The notes under the pieces are model-generated. The model was not told where the DNA came from and did no database searches. It saw only the letters and a program-made list of their open reading frames with translations. A program made the position numbers and the translations under genes. A stretch of 64,000 nt of DNA from NCBI GenBank assembly GCA_019055375.1, contig JAHQIW010006200.1:1-64000 (forward strand), read 5' to 3'. This document shows, piece after piece, positions 1 through 20,803 of the stretch (position 1 is its first letter; the number at the start of each line of letters is the position of its first letter). Source of the stretch: Parelaphostrongylus tenuis. Taxonomy: Eukaryota > Nematoda > Chromadorea > Rhabditida > Metastrongylidae.

Positions 1-290
1 ATTTTCGGTTCGGTCTTTTGTTTCTTCTTTCCCGCAATCCAATCAAACACTTCCATTATTCCTCTAGAAAAAATTCACCAGACCTAGAATCAATCGCATC
101 AAGCAAAAAATCAACTCTCAACATATCACAGCTTATTATATGTGTTCCACTGAGTAATTAAGTGGAGATCGCCTGAAGGACATCACATAGGCTCGTATTG
201 CATCTTCGCCATTTAAAACGACAGGCTTATAAAACTGACTCATATCACCAGTAGTGAAACGAGGCATTCCTCCCTGCTGTTTATGGAATC
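1..290 (+). repeat. dispersed repeat, copy 1 (shared with 7165-7425)
   Basis: This stretch matches 7165-7425 in order and spacing: both carry a CACT-CCATT block, an AGACCTAGA block, ATCGCATCAAGC, then TTCCACTGA, AAGTGGAGATC, TAGGCTCGTA and a GAGGCATTC-TCCCTGC end. The 7-kb copy is preceded by a decayed hammerhead-like motif, so this is probably the 3' part of the same non-autonomous element. I see no coding potential. The element's start lies outside the window. Confidence 0.6.
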
Positions 291-1475
291 ATAAGGAGTG
301 ATGAAGCATGCCTGAGGTTATTAGACATTTTGTCTTGGAAATTACATCAGTTTTCCAGCTTTTCTCAGAGTGTGGCACACAAAACTGGTGATTCTTCCAG
401 TATCAAACCTCGTGCAAGCTTTAATCAAGGAAAAGAACAGTTTGTAAAGAAATTTCACATTTCTTTGCTCATGCCGAGCTCAGAGAGAGTTGAATTTTAA
501 GCTTTCTTTTTGATAGTGAGAGTAATAGTCGTTCTGAGGACTTCAACATGTTTACGATGTTTGCAAATTGCGCAAGATTTGCCTTTTTTTTTAGCTGTGT
601 TTCTTTGCTTCTGGGAGTACCCTATTTCCGATTTTCTCTCAATAAGCTTTCCCGCTAAACATAGATACTAACACCCAGTGGTTCATGAATATCGTTCTGG
701 ATAATTTGGTCATCCTGGGAAAGAGAGATTTACCAGTGGAGGGCGAGGAGGTTATAAAGCTGTGTTCATTAGTCTATGTACGCCACGTCAAATTTAACAG
801 GGGGCCATTTTTTGTCAAGAGGAGGTGGTAATTTGTTATTTAAAAAACTTGACTGGACTTAATTGTTGTCGAGGGCTTAGCCGAAATCATCGATTGTGTC
901 GTCCCCGGTATGGATGAAACGCGGGTTCAATTGCCTTCTGAAATCGGTTTTTTTGCTTATTACTCAGTTTTATTAGATATATTTGAAACATCCATAAACA
1001 CTTGCGGAAAAAAGCAGTATAAGCATGAGAAATCTTGGAATTTTCGATTATGTCTTGAAGAAAAAAAGGATGCTTTTCCATGTGTAGTGTTGTTGGTATG
1101 ATTCTACATAGAGTATAAATCCAATTATGCTGACAGCTGTTGAAAGCACTGCGTAGTTAGGTCTTATTTCTCGCAACTCTTAACTGATATCATAGAGGTG
1201 GTGCTACAGTCACTTTTTGCCACTTGCAGGCGAGTGCTTTTCAGGCACAAGTTAGAAATCAGAAGTGTTGTATACTTCATAATACTCTTCACAATTGTTA
1301 TTATCTGCAATGTTTGAGGGTAGTTCTTTACAAATGTGATTACAGCAAGCTAGAATACGTAAGCTATCTTACGAGCTGTCTGTTTTTGGAATCTTCCCAA
1401 GGTTGCCTATATTACTTAGAAATCGAACGGTTGACGATTTGACGATTCTTTTCGGAGCCGTTCAACTTGTTATAT
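291..1475. other. no gene recognised
   Basis: Only short unsupported open frames occur. I searched this stretch for the missing Rab18 P-loop exon (GESGVGKS) and did not find it. Confidence 0.5.
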
Positions 1476-1600
1476 GGGAAAGGTCACCGTGTTGTGTTGT
1501 CACCCTTAGTGAATAAATTAATGGCGTAATAGGAAATATTTGTTTATGTTATTGTAGTAGTTAATTCACGGTATGTGACAACACACCACCGACCTTTCCC
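1476..1600. mobile_element. 125-bp MITE with long terminal inverted repeats
   Basis: The ends are GGGAAAGGTC (1476-1485) and GACCTTTCCC (1591-1600). The inverted similarity continues for about 40 bp per arm through TGTTGTCAC and GTGAATTAA. TTATA lies just outside both ends (1470-1474 and 1601-1605), consistent with a target duplication. There is no coding capacity, so it would be moved in trans by an unidentified DNA transposase. Confidence 0.75.
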
Positions 1601-2634
1601 TTATAGGTATTTAATCAGCTCAGGAGGGAGCGAAGTCGCTGAAACGTGAGCCATCGATTGCGATGAAGATTTATCAACCTTGGAAAAGCCCTCAAAAAAA
1701 AGTCATTCGCTGGGATAGGCGCATTTTTATGCCGAAATTTTGTGAGAGCTGATCTTCTGAGTTCATTCTATGCTGTATTGACTTTATCTATAGCGTTGAC
1801 TTTTTGTCTAGCTTCTGAAATTGAGTTTTATTTGTGAGACTTTCCAAGTTCACGATAGCTCACAGGTCACCGTCATCTTCATCTGTGCGCGTTGGAGTTG
1901 TTGTGAGAGAACTCGCGTACATTCCTGTTTTGGGCTTGGGAAGCGCAAGAACGGTCCTTTGTTCCATTTGTTGTCTTTTTGTTAGTTTTCGGTGAAGAAT
2001 GTGCTGATGACTAAGTTGGATTCAGTCTGCAGTCAAACTGGTTCAACCTAATCAGATCCAATTTTTTAAGGAAAAGGCTATTTTTTGATAGGTAGTATTT
2101 ATCTCTGGGGAATGGCTGGATATGAAAGATACGTAGAAATACTGGCTTGTACTTTGTAATCCGCCAGCCACTTAAAGTTGATCTCGCCGCGATTGGGTGT
2201 TGAATGAGTTTTTTCTTCATCATGAGTGCGAGTGGATTTCTCAAAAGTCTAAAAAGATGCATGCGAGGTCATAAAGAATAGGTGAAACTCAGATTGTGAG
2301 GAGGTGAGCTTAGAACTCCAAAAAATTCGCCGGATTTAGCGATAAAACATGAAGAAAAGTTTTTACATTCTGTGGAGACATTGGACAAGGACGAATCTTG
2401 GAATGGTCCTCACCGGTCGATGTCTAGGGTGCCGGCCATAGAGAACAAGTCTTTGTTGTGGATGTGTTGACCCTTTGAAGTTATTCAGTGATGCTGAATG
2501 GTAGACAAACTTCTGACTACGGATGCTAGTTGGATCCGTGTTTCATCTAGTTCAAAGGCGTCCTACCAGTAAACCACGTGGGCCAGCGCTCTGCTCTTGA
2601 TATCGAAGAAGAGTGCTCGGCTTACAGAGCGGTG
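1601..2634. other. no gene recognised
   Basis: No coherent coding exon is seen. A stretch near 1630-1665 loosely resembles the hammerhead-like motif of the 7-kb repeat (GAAACGTGAGC after a GC-rich hairpin) but its core is broken. Confidence 0.4.
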
Positions 2635-2755
2635 GCCTCAATGATGTAGTGGTAGCATGCGCCCCGTTAAAAGGTAAACCGCGAGTTCAGCTCTCGCTTA
2701 GGTCGACAGTTTTGCGTATCATTCAGCATCGATGAATGTATATGTGATATTTGAA
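2635..2755 (+). repeat. tRNA-derived SINE (decayed)
   Basis: The 5' part looks like a tRNA gene: GCCTCAA, then ATGTAGTGGTAGCATGCG (A-box like), then GAGTTCAGCTC (B-box like). It resembles the better preserved tRNA-like sequence at 43703-43774. The tail holds a GCGTATCATTCAGCAT block that recurs, in either orientation, near 4470, 11700, 12225 and 35385. Confidence 0.5.
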
Positions 2756-2865
2756 AACCGCTACAAGGCCACAAGTAAAAAACCGTTTGTAGCATATATT
2801 TTTTAGGTTATCGATCCTTCTATGCATTACTTTTTAGCTTACCATATTTACAGTTCTTTTTTAAG

Positions 2866-4657
2866 GTGTTGACTTTCGAGTTACAACATTGAACGTTGAC
2901 GGAAATAGAGTTAAACTCGCAATTTGGGATACTGCTGGTCAGGAAAGATTTCGTACACTAACACCAAGTTACTATCGTGGTGCGCAAGGTGTGATATGTG
3001 GTAGGTTATTTAAATTTTTTCTTTGCTTATAAGTGCCTTCTCAGTCGCTGTTTACTAGCCGCATTTAGTATACGACGTAACAAATCGGAGTTCTTTCGAA
3101 AACCTTAATCATTGGATGACAGAAGTGGAAACTTATATCACCAAAGGAGACGCTGTTAAAATGGTCGTTGGGAATAAAATCGACATGGTGCGCTATCTGT
3201 TTCTTGTTTTCAATTTCTATATAACTCTCTAAAAGTTTGTTTATAGCCAAATCGTGAAGTCTCTCGTGAAGATGGTCTGAAATTTGCCAAGCGTCATCGA
3301 GCATTGTTTATTGAAGCCAGTGCCAAAACCAAGAAGGAGTTCAGTGTGCGTTTGAGGAACTTATCGAAAAGGTCGGTTTTCTTGTCTTTTTGTTGAAGCT
3401 TTTTGATTGTAGTTTGTGATGTAGTTGTTGTGCTAGCATTAGAGTGGTCAGATTTTCAGTAATGTTAAGTGATATGTAGAACTTGAAGCTTTAAATGAGA
3501 ATCGAACCCGCATCTCACTCTTAGGGTGCGTGCTAACCGGTGGACTTTCGCAGACCCAGCCCAGACTGAGCATGCCAGCCAGCATGGGGACAACTCCACC
3601 TCTACTGCCGCGATAGTCGCCGACTACAGTACTACTTTTCGTTAAAAGACCGCTCACGAATTTGTTTGAAACTTAGATGTGGGTCGTGCATCGAATAGTT
3701 GTAATGTAGTCGGCGACTTGTCGAGGTTGAGGAGGTGAAGTCGTCCCCGCGCTAGTGGACACGTTCAGTGAAGGCCCACAAGATCAACGGGTGAACCAGT
3801 TGCATTGCCGGGGCACCTGTCTGCTATAAGTAAACCTACTATACAAAGTTTCGATCTGCGTGCAACCAACCCCCAGCGATTTGGCTGGGGAGGTATACAT
3901 CGGCAGTGAACCTAGTTATGCTGGCAGATATGGGGTACACATATGTACAAATACCCACGAAGTATGCGTATATACATATACGTATGTGTATTCGAGCGCA
4001 TGTGGCGCAGTGGTTAGAGGTACCCTGCGTCGCACACGAGGTCAATGGTTCGATCTCGCGCTCATGGCTCACCAAGCCGTCCATCCCTCGGGGGTCGGTA
4101 AATTGGTACCAGACGGGTCTCAGACTTGTCTGGGAGGATAATCAGCACTGACTCGGTTCAGCGGGAGGCCACCGCCAGTCATTGTAAAAGGCCAGATATG
4201 CATTCAACCACCTCAAACGAAGTTAAAAATTGAAGTCGAATGCATGGCGCATCCCTCAGGGATTGATCAACGCCGAGAGCCTTATTCTTATCCTTATGTG
4301 TATTCAGCAAGTTTTTTATTTGTAGTCGCTTTGAGCAGTGGTGATGTTACAAATACATAGATCGACAGAGGGGTCGATATCTTGTATCACAAGAAGAGCC
4401 TCAGTAGTGGATTTGGATAGCACGCAACCCCATATAGGATGAGAAACGAGTTCAGTCTGACGTCCAGAGTTCTGCATATCACACAGCATTATTAAGCGTG
4501 TATTTATAACATTGCATTACTAATGAAAGCGAGTGAACATATTCTCACCTATTCTTTATAGATTATTCAAACCCCTGGACTTTGGGAGAGTGATAGACCA
4601 GCGTTTCGCCTGGGACAACACTCCACGAGCGCCAACGAGTCGTACTGTGCTTGTTAA
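2866..4657 (+). CDS. rab-18: Rab18 small GTPase, 5' exon(s) missing and one frameshift
   Basis: Rab18 is a membrane-anchored GTPase of the ER and lipid droplets. Exons seen: 2866-3000, 3069-3187, 3247-3371 and 4562-4657. They read from the switch I end (GVDF) through [22 protein letters not shown] (G3 and switch II), NKID (G4), EASAKT (G5) to a C-terminal YCAC with stop at 4655-4657; the CxC end is the expected double-prenylation site, and [10 protein letters not shown] is typical of Rab18. The N-terminal P-loop exon is not found and may lie upstream of the window. Exon 3247-3371 is 125 nt where 126 is needed: one base appears to be missing near 3333-3334, where KEGVQ is expected before CAFEELIEK. 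The flanking exons are in frame, so this is a sequence error or a recent break. The acceptor at 2865 ends in AAG. The last intron (1190 bp) holds a MITE and a SINE. It lies 640 bp upstream of uaf-1 on the same strand. Confidence 0.93.
3534..3797. mobile_element. palindromic MITE in the last rab-18 intron
   Basis: The left arm (AACCGGTGGACTTTCGCAGACCC, then GGGGACAACTCC, then GTCGCCGACTAC) is mirrored on the right (GTAGTCGGCGACT, GTCGTCCCCGC, GGGCC...TCAACGGGTGAACC). The same family occurs at 41387-41630, where the arms match better. Because it can fold on itself, it would form a large hairpin in the rab-18 pre-mRNA. Confidence 0.65.
3995..4206 (+). repeat. tRNA-derived SINE, family 1, copy 1
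   Basis: It begins GCGCATGTGGCGCAGTGG, which contains a near-perfect pol III A box (TGGCGCAGTGG), and has a B box GGTTCGATC about 40 bp on. The tRNA-unrelated body (CAAGCCGTCCATC, CTCAGACTTGTCTGGGAGG, CAGCGGGAGGCCACCG) ends in GGCCAGATATGCATT. A copy with the same start and end lies at 44146-44354, and a third, more decayed, at 5818-6010. Confidence 0.8.
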
Positions 4658-4892
4658 GATGTGTTCCATTGTACTTTTATCCAAGTTCTGTTTTGAACAC
4701 TTGTATAGAAAGCTGGCTCTCACTTCTATCTATGCAGCCATGTATGTAATCTTTGCCAGTATAATCTTAGCATTCTAGAAAGCTGCCACAACATATGTAC
4801 TTAGCCCTTCATGTATCTTTAGACCCCTCTAATCGTACGACTCGGTTTACTAGTTACTTATATCTTGATGAAGGTAGCTTGTTCTTTTTCTC

Positions 4893-4898
4893 AATAAA
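4893..4898 (+). terminator. AATAAA poly(A) signal, candidate for rab-18
   Basis: This AATAAA lies about 235 bp after the rab-18 stop and about 300 bp before the candidate trans-splice acceptor of uaf-1. In a nematode operon, 3' end formation of the upstream gene is coupled to SL2 trans-splicing of the downstream one, which fits this order. It is a candidate only. Confidence 0.4.
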
Positions 4899-5201
4899 TT
4901 AGTGGATAGATTTTGTAGAAGTGATCTTAACCCTATCCAATGACGACCCATTAGTTTCAGTGATATGGCGAACTGTATAATGAGAGTTTTATCCTAGTAC
5001 ATTTAATTCAAAGATGTAGGTCTATATTTCACATTCCCACTTGACGCTCTTGTCGTCTCTTCTGTCCCGGTCTTTTATGCCCTACCTTAGTTTGTATGGA
5101 AAAGCGAATCATGTGATCTGCTTTGTCTTTAGCCTTCATTCTCAGGTTTGAAATGATTTTATAACTGAATGAACCTTCGAATATCCTGTCGAAAACTCTA
5201 A

Positions 5202-5209
5202 TTTCTCAG
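5202..5209 (+). promoter_or_regulatory. candidate trans-splice acceptor (TTTCTCAG) before uaf-1
   Basis: A pyrimidine-AG acceptor without an obvious partner donor sits 87 bp before the uaf-1 ATG. If rab-18 and uaf-1 are co-transcribed, a spliced leader would be added here. Whether it is SL1 or SL2 cannot be read from the sequence. Confidence 0.35.
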
Positions 5210-5296
5210 GTTTTACTCCGAAATACCGGTTTTGATCTGTATGAAAGATCTTTATGATCAATTATCATCACTCATAGTTAAGTTTTTCGTCTCAAA

Positions 5297-14260
<8,964 letters not shown>

Positions 14261-16214
14261 CACTAGTTGGATCTTCACTCCATCTACTTTACCTTTGTTC
14301 TCGCTATTTTCTCTTCTTTTTGCAATTGTGAGTTTAGCGAATGTGGTGTATCTCTCTCAGTCTCATTCACAAGTTCACCATGAACTATTCTAGACAGCCT
14401 CGTTGTTCTATTCGTAGTTGAATTATTGATCGTATGTGGTTGAATCAATGTGTTGTCGGTTTCTTTTCCCATGTGTTTATGATACTGCTTGACAATGTCA
14501 GTGTTCATTTGCTGTGTTGTTAATAAGAAACTTAGTATAGCGATTACTGTTGATTTTACGAACGTTTCAATATTTACAAAATGTCACGAGCATCCATACG
14601 AGGTGCCGGTCACGAGTCATCTACGTGAGTTGCCGGTCGTGATCTTGCGGATCTCTTGGGAGAATCGCCATTGTGCATTTTGTTCTGTTACAGAGCCTTT
14701 CCTATTTCTTAATTTATACGACCTGTAATACGAGAAGTATGTTGAGTTGCAAGGTCTTTACAGGTTATTCGATCGCTATATGCGACTTACTTGAACGGTC
14801 CATCTTCACGAATTTTGCGCACCTCAGCAGGTGATATGTCCCTCTTAGATTTTTGGTTTTTGGATACCCGAGGTAAGCCCAGCCGCTGCTTTCTCAGGTC
14901 ATCATCATTCGCCGGCCCTCATAGATCAGAGAGAGACTGCCAGCTTATGACTAATAGTAGCCAGGGCGGCGTTCATTCCTGATACGACTTACTCTTAACT
15001 GGGCTTTTCGAGTGGAAGCGTCAGACTCCTCACCTTGGGTGACCACACTGCGGGGTCGAACCCCTCGCTGTACTTCGTAGTCACCTTAGTCACCAGTAGA
15101 CACCAGGAGCACCTTCCAGCCACTAAAAGGCTATGTAACCAAATTCTTTGACAATCTTACGATCATCCGTCAGTGCGAGATGTGAATTATTCAGAAGGCA
15201 GGAGGATATTTTTTCATTCCTGATAGGCACTAGATATGGATTTTAACATATTCTTCATGTTCATACCGTTAATAGCGACCATGTCAAGGGCCATATTTTC
15301 AACTGATCTTCGCATTCGCATAGAATTCCTTGAATTATCTTCTTTGTGTGGAGGGAAAGCAGCAAACGTAATGCGGGAACTAGGTCGTACTCTTGAAATG
15401 TCAGAGCAGATTCCAATTGGAACGCAGTCTTCGTGAGTCCATGTTTACTACTCAAGATTGTATGGTGTCGGAGCAGTGGAACTGATACCTTTCATCACGA
15501 ATAGTGGTGATCCGACCGCGAGTTCACTGACCCTTTCATATATCTGGCGTTAAATGGTTAACACTAGAACTGTTTGTGACCAGCTCGCTTCTTTCAATCC
15601 ACGTAGCAGCAACCTAACAGCTAATCTGACTTCCAGGGAGGACTGACTCCACTAGCATTTAACGACATTCATATAGACGGCGATAAGGTCTTCAAGCTAC
15701 AGCTAGACAAGCACCCAAGAAGTTCAAAGTCCTTCGTATTATGGAATTGAGCAAATCGATGGAAGGAGTGCTGGGATCGCGCAGTACGTGTGCCTTCAGA
15801 GAACTTCGAGGATGATGGATTCCAGGGAACTAAAAGCAAGAGTGCTGAGATCTACACAGTAAATGTGATGGCGAATCTCGCAGAATAAATGAACTGAATA
15901 ACAAATGAATGTATGATGAGAAATTAGAATCCATCTATTGTTGTGTTGTTGTCACATTGGTATCCTTTCTTTTTGACCGTACCACTAACACGTCATATTT
16001 AGAAAGGGTTATACCTAACCCACTTGAAATAATACAGTGCACTACAGTGATACATCGACTTTAAAGACTACCATCTTTGAATTTTTTATAGTACTTCATA
16101 GGTTTTCGTGTTCTCGCCGCCTCTCAATGAATCAAATTTTTTTCAAATTCGAATCAAGTTTCCAAAATTTCGTCCTAATAAAGCACTCGAAATAAAGGTG
16201 TAATACGATAAAAA
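14261..16214. other. intergenic after uaf-1, no gene recognised
   Basis: No frame with conserved motifs or coherent splice sites is seen. AATAAATG at about 15885 is a distant candidate poly(A) signal. Confidence 0.4.
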
Positions 16215-16460
16215 TACCAGCCAAAGAGCAATTGAGTGCGCAAACGCTCTGTGTTAGGTGAAAATTTCGCTTGGCATAGAATGTAAAACGTTCGTCTTCG
16301 ATGACTCTCTGTAAGGGAGCAGAGCTCCCGAGAGAACTGACTATAAAATTATTGAAAGGCGACGGGTTCTGCTCGACTGATGAGTCGGTAAGGACGAAAC
16401 ACGTGTATCGGGCTGTACAAGAGCTCTTACCACATCACATGACAAGTTGGCTCAAATAAT
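16215..16460 (+). mobile_element. hammerhead-ribozyme retroelement, family I, copy 1
   Basis: From GAGCAATTGAGTGCGCAAAC to GGCTCAAATAATAATG this stretch parallels the elements at 59344-59590 (reverse) and 42173-42513. Shared blocks, in order: CTCTGTGTTAGGTGA, GCATAGAATGTAAAACGTTC, a short hairpin with GGGAGCAGAGCTCCC, the hammerhead core (16371-16413), and GGCTCAAATAAT. It has no protein-coding capacity. A block AATAAAGCACTCGAAAT occurs before it (16176) and twice after it, so it may be flanked by short direct repeats. Confidence 0.7.
16371..16413 (+). ncRNA. hammerhead ribozyme, intact core
   Basis: All conserved parts are present in order. Stem I 5' strand GCTCGA is 16371-16376; CTGATGA 16377-16383; stem II GTC/GAC (16384-16386, 16393-16395) closing the loop GGTAAG; GAAA 16396-16399; stem III CACGTGTA (two base pairs around ACGT, or a self-dimerising ACACGTGT); stem I 3' strand TCGGGC 16408-16413, pairing with GCTCGA over 6 bp (one G.U). 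The cleavage triplet is GUA, predicted cut after A16407. Very short stem III is the form known from Penelope-like elements and retrozymes, which are thought to cut as dimers. Confidence 0.85.
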
Positions 16461-16590
16461 AATGAAAGGATCTATTAAAATTCGAGCGTGGTCTCAATAA
16501 AGCACTCGAAATGAAGGTAGGCTCAAATAATAATGAAAGGATCTATTAAAATTCGAGCGTGGTCTTAATAAAGCACTCGAAATGAAGGTA
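16449..16590 (+). repeat. two tandem 71-bp units after the ribozyme element
   Basis: 16449-16519 and 16520-16590 both run from GGCTCAAATAATAATG to CGAAATGAAGGTA and differ at one position seen by eye (GTCTCAAT against GTCTTAAT). Confidence 0.9.
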
Positions 16591-16599
16591 TAATCAGTA

Positions 16600-17780
16600 T
16601 TCCACTAATTAAAATCTACCGTAGTACCTCGACTTCAAACTATTTTGTTGTTAGTAATTGGTATTTATGATGACAAAGAGGTCCATGTGAGCAGAAAATC
16701 GTCCTGTGGATGTGGGCTACTTGCATGAATGAGCGAGGTCATGGGGACAGAAGTAATACAGCTGCTGATGGCGTGTTTTGCTTAGTAAAGACTCAGAAGG
16801 ATGTGAACCCTATCACGAAATGCACCACTATTTCAGTACCAACAGATCTTCAAATTGGATGTTTCATATTGATTTTCGAGTCTCCGATCTATTTTCAAAT
16901 TTTTTGTCGTTCTGTGAACTGAAAAATAGAACGACGAATCTCCGTCGCATCGAAACTGATTAATGATTTGATTGATTGTGAGGAGGTTATGATGATACAA
17001 TAAGCACAACAATTTTTTAATGGTGAAATAATGCTAGTCTGACATACTAGATTCCTGTTCAGAACTTCACTCGGTTGTGTAGAAAATTACGGAGGCTGAT
17101 AGCAGGAAGAGGAGTTCGCGTAAGTTAAAAATGTTGTCGATGTAATGTTATGCTACCGGATTCGTTATATCACTCTTTAAGGATTTGTAGAGGAGAAGCT
17201 TACGGAGCTCCTTGCTCTTCAATCTCTACCAGGTCTGCTTCGCTTTGTTACACTAGTTCAGCCATGGAGAAGCTTCAGAAGTGCCAGTTCCGCTTGACTA
17301 CTATCAGACCCAGAGTTTTGACCGCCATCGATTAACTTTATAATAAAAAAATATAATTTCCTAGTTCTACAGTTTTCTTGAAATTATCAACATATTTCAG
17401 TTTTAATGAATTGAGTTAATATCACAGCTGACGTATCTCTCTGGATAATTCAATAAAATCTCAACAGATAGAGCTCTTCTCAATCCATATAGTCTGACGA
17501 TTCTTTTACTCTAAAATTTGGAATGTCCTATCTCAAGAATCAAGATGGGAAGAAAGTCTATTCCACTGTCATATAGGAACAATTATGAAGAAAATCAAGA
17601 CTAGTTATGATTCTGGTCTCTACGACTTCGAAGTTTCTCCGAATTTCCAATAATTCAGTGACAAAAGACGAGAGACGGAAAAGGAAAATTCAATCATCTG
17701 TGATGATCTCTTTTTATTTTTCAAAGTAAGTTTTATCAATTAACGGCGTCCATTTGACCATACCGCGTGGGGACGTCTCA
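16600..17780. other. no gene recognised
   Basis: Short frames near 16710-16960 and 17150-17335 have no recognisable motif. Confidence 0.4.
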
Positions 17781-17784
17781 TACC

Positions 17785-18445
17785 TCTCCATTGGACCGAT
17801 TTTTTATAGACCTCCCCCAAACGATAATACTCTGATAATGATATGGCATGTTTTGAGCCGATCGTCACGTCTAAGTGCTGAACAGGCGCCTGTGTTCCTC
17901 AAAAACCCAGTAGCACAGTCAGCTTTTTAATGGATCCCTTGAAGCTATACTCATTTACGAGGGAATCGACGCCGGGAAACAAATCTCTGTAAATCAGGTG
18001 ATAGATACCTTTAATATCGTGGAGACTAGCAGCCAAGCTTTTGGCTATTAAAAGGGTCACAGCTCTCCATTCGACCGCTTTTTTATAGACCCGCTCAAAA
18101 CGATGATATTTTGATAATGAAATAACATGTTTTGAGTCATTCGTCAGATCCAAGTTCTAGACAGGCGCCTGTTTCGTTCTCAAGGACTTCTCAGTAGCAC
18201 AGTGTTTTGGCCGAAAGGAGAGGAATGATTCATTTTAACAGGCACAAGCTCGGCTGCTACTCTTTGCAATGTAAGGTGGTTCTGTCACCTGACTTGCGGT
18301 GATTTATTACTCGGCGTCGATTCCTTCATTGAGGAGTATAAAGCCTCAAGGGATCTACTGAACCGAGAGACTGTACTATTGAGGAGTCCTTGAGGACAAA
18401 TGAGGCGCCTGACTAGGACATATACCTGACAAACGGCTCAAAACA
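17785..18445. repeat. composite repeat with direct and inverted copies
   Basis: The block CTCTCCATT...TTTTTTATAGACC...AACGAT...ATGTTTTGAG...GACAGGCGCCTGT...AGTAGCACAG occurs at 17785-17925 and again at 18061-18205. A second block (GGATCCCTTGAAGC...GGGAATCGACGCCG...GGTGATAGATACC, about 17930-18020) returns inverted at about 18270-18350. The whole is flanked by CGTCTCATA at 17773 and 18464. It looks like nested copies of a foldback element. Confidence 0.6.
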
Positions 18446-20637
18446 TTGTATATTGTTAATGGACGTCTCATAGTTTTAGCTACTTTCGCCTTTGAGTATA
18501 TGATTGATTTTGACTGTATACGTTACACAGTTGGAAGAATTGTTGAAGTAAATTGTGAAAAGATACGAACGGTTTTTTCGTTGTAAATTATCTCCTGTGA
18601 CTATCATGACATGTATCATGTTCATCGACTAGTGTTCGTATCGATGTTGGACCCCCCACGAAAAGTTATGCAGTGTGGATCTTTAACTTATGCTAAACAA
18701 ATTAACCAGTTGAGAATTGCCAGAAAAAATTTCGGCGATGTTTGAACAATAAAACATATGTTTGAACCAATTGACTAACTTAGCAACTAGATATTTTGAT
18801 TTCTATGAAAACGTGGAATGTTTAACTCAATGTTTAATAAACCCAATAATGTAGAGTAGTGGGCAAAAACACACCACTGCAATACGCGGTCTGTTTAATA
18901 TTAGCTTAACTTAATGTTCGACTTAGCTTACTGTGTAATATTAATTTAGCAACTAGGTACTTTGAATTCCATGAAAATGTGAAATGTTTTGATAAAAATA
19001 TGGAATTGATATGTAAGTTTAGGTTCCGTATAAACGATTCCATACATAAATATAAATAGATAAATATACATGCATGTATGCATATATATAAGTATGCATA
19101 TATTTAAAATGATTTACATCATATTAGATCCTCTCTTAACTTATTTAGTGAGTACAAGACTTCTAATTAGAGTCGTTTATGAGTACTTAAGAACTTTTTC
19201 AAATTCAGGCTACTCAAACGAAAAGACTTCTATACAAGTGATATGCTCTCTATCTTTGGTACATCAAGATGTCGGATGATTTGTTACTTACCAGGATGTT
19301 GTTGAAATTCGTCTAAAACCATTTAAACGTGCATGCTTCTTCAACAAGTTTCATAACACTGTCTTGAGTGAGAACTAATGAGATCTTTGGGTGACAGAGG
19401 ACTCGATTAAGCCGGTAAGGCAGCGCGTATTCGGTTGTTCAACCACTGCACTTTTCGTCCTCTCTGTCCAGCGAGAGATATCAATTATTTCTTTGAATTA
19501 AAATCAGTCACAAATGATGCGAAAGTTGTTGCGCAGAAGGATGATCATTCATACTCGTGACATCATATCGTGGATTATCCAATAATACCAAACGACCAGC
19601 TAGCATCGTCTCGTGAGGGAAGAATACAGTCAAGTTGACATAATTTGATTATTGAAGAAGTTGTGGAGCTTGTACTTATGTGAAAACTCAGTCATCATTG
19701 GTACCTCACCAATTATCTACCATTTCGTATAAATATCTCAAATTTGCCCAACGTTTTTTATTTTTTTTACCATGGCCGAGTACAACAAAAAGAAAAGAAA
19801 TAAACTCTGAAATACGAAGAAAACGTAAATCTCAGTTATGTTTTACAACTGTACTGTTTTCGCTAGCTCACATGTTATCCACTACATCAAGCTTTTGTTT
19901 TGCATTTACGTTAATGATATTTCAAATCTATCGGTGCTATCAACAATCACCGGTCAACGAAAATGATCTGGGAATCACGAATCGCCATTGAATTTTTACG
20001 ATATGTCATGAAAAGAATAGGTAGTAGAAAAGAAGTTTGAAATTTTGACTACAGTCTCATCTGAACTGTGTTCCTTAGCGATATGTGCCAGCAGACCATT
20101 CTCGTTTATTAGAGTCGGTGCGATGAATAGCACGTAAGCCGCCGGTAAGATTGTCGACGGTTCAAAGCTTCCTGAGGCTTCGAGTTTTGGGGATATTTCA
20201 TATCGAGATTTGTGTATGTTTTAGGGTGTCTACCAGCAATGTAGATCGTTAGCCAATCCATCAGCCGAGCTACTCAATCCGGAAAAGGAGGGCTTTGGCT
20301 AAGGTTAGGCCAGTTTCTAACACGATCACGATGGCGATCATTTCCAGCTGGCGAGCAGTACAACCGCGACGAGTATCGGCTAGAATGGGCGCCCTCTCAG
20401 ATAATTTGCCCCTATTCAGTAAAATTCAGATTCTAAAGTGCTACTGTCGTTACCGAAAGATGAAATATCACTAAAGAAGTTCTGTGAAGGTATTTTTAGT
20501 TACAAAAAAAAAGCTTGAGCGCCACAATCTTTATTTTTTAGCGGAAAACCCATGTTCTTGCTAAGAAAAAAAGCATGTCCAACCTTTACTGAGCATTTCT
20601 TCTTTTATGTTTCTCATCCCATAGAATACCCTTCATC
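18446..20637. other. no gene recognised; short repeats only
   Basis: TTAGCAACTAG(A/G)TA...TTCTATGAAAA recurs at about 18780 and 18945. A tRNA-like B box (GGTTCAAAGC) lies near 20160. The 103-codon frame at 19680-19991 has no recognisable feature. Confidence 0.4.
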
Positions 20638-20803
20638 AGCTGTATCACTTGTCATCCTGTTGATCGTCGAGTGACTTGAGCGGGCCCAGCAAAACTTCCA
20701 TTTTTTCCCATCGCGTGCAAGAGTAGCCCGGTTGCTCTAGGGATTCGCTAAACATCAATCTTTCTTATAGGGTTTTGGTGACGAAATCAATCGGACCATC
20801 GGT
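20638..20803 (-). mobile_element. RTE retrotransposon 3'-end fragment
   Basis: On the minus strand this matches the 3' end of the RTE copy at 46430-46570, including the LARDREKW and ESLDDQ-coding blocks (plus-strand CCATCGCGTGCAAGAGTAGC and GATCGTCGAGTGAC). A similar fragment lies at 45168-45324. Confidence 0.75.

Noticed and set aside
17850..18440. CTGACGA/CTGACAA followed by CAAAACAT in the foldback repeat
   Set aside because: No stem II hairpin and no GAAA in any of the three copies.
19680..19991. 103-codon plus-strand frame
   Set aside because: Low-complexity hydrophobic composition, no splice context, no recognised motif.
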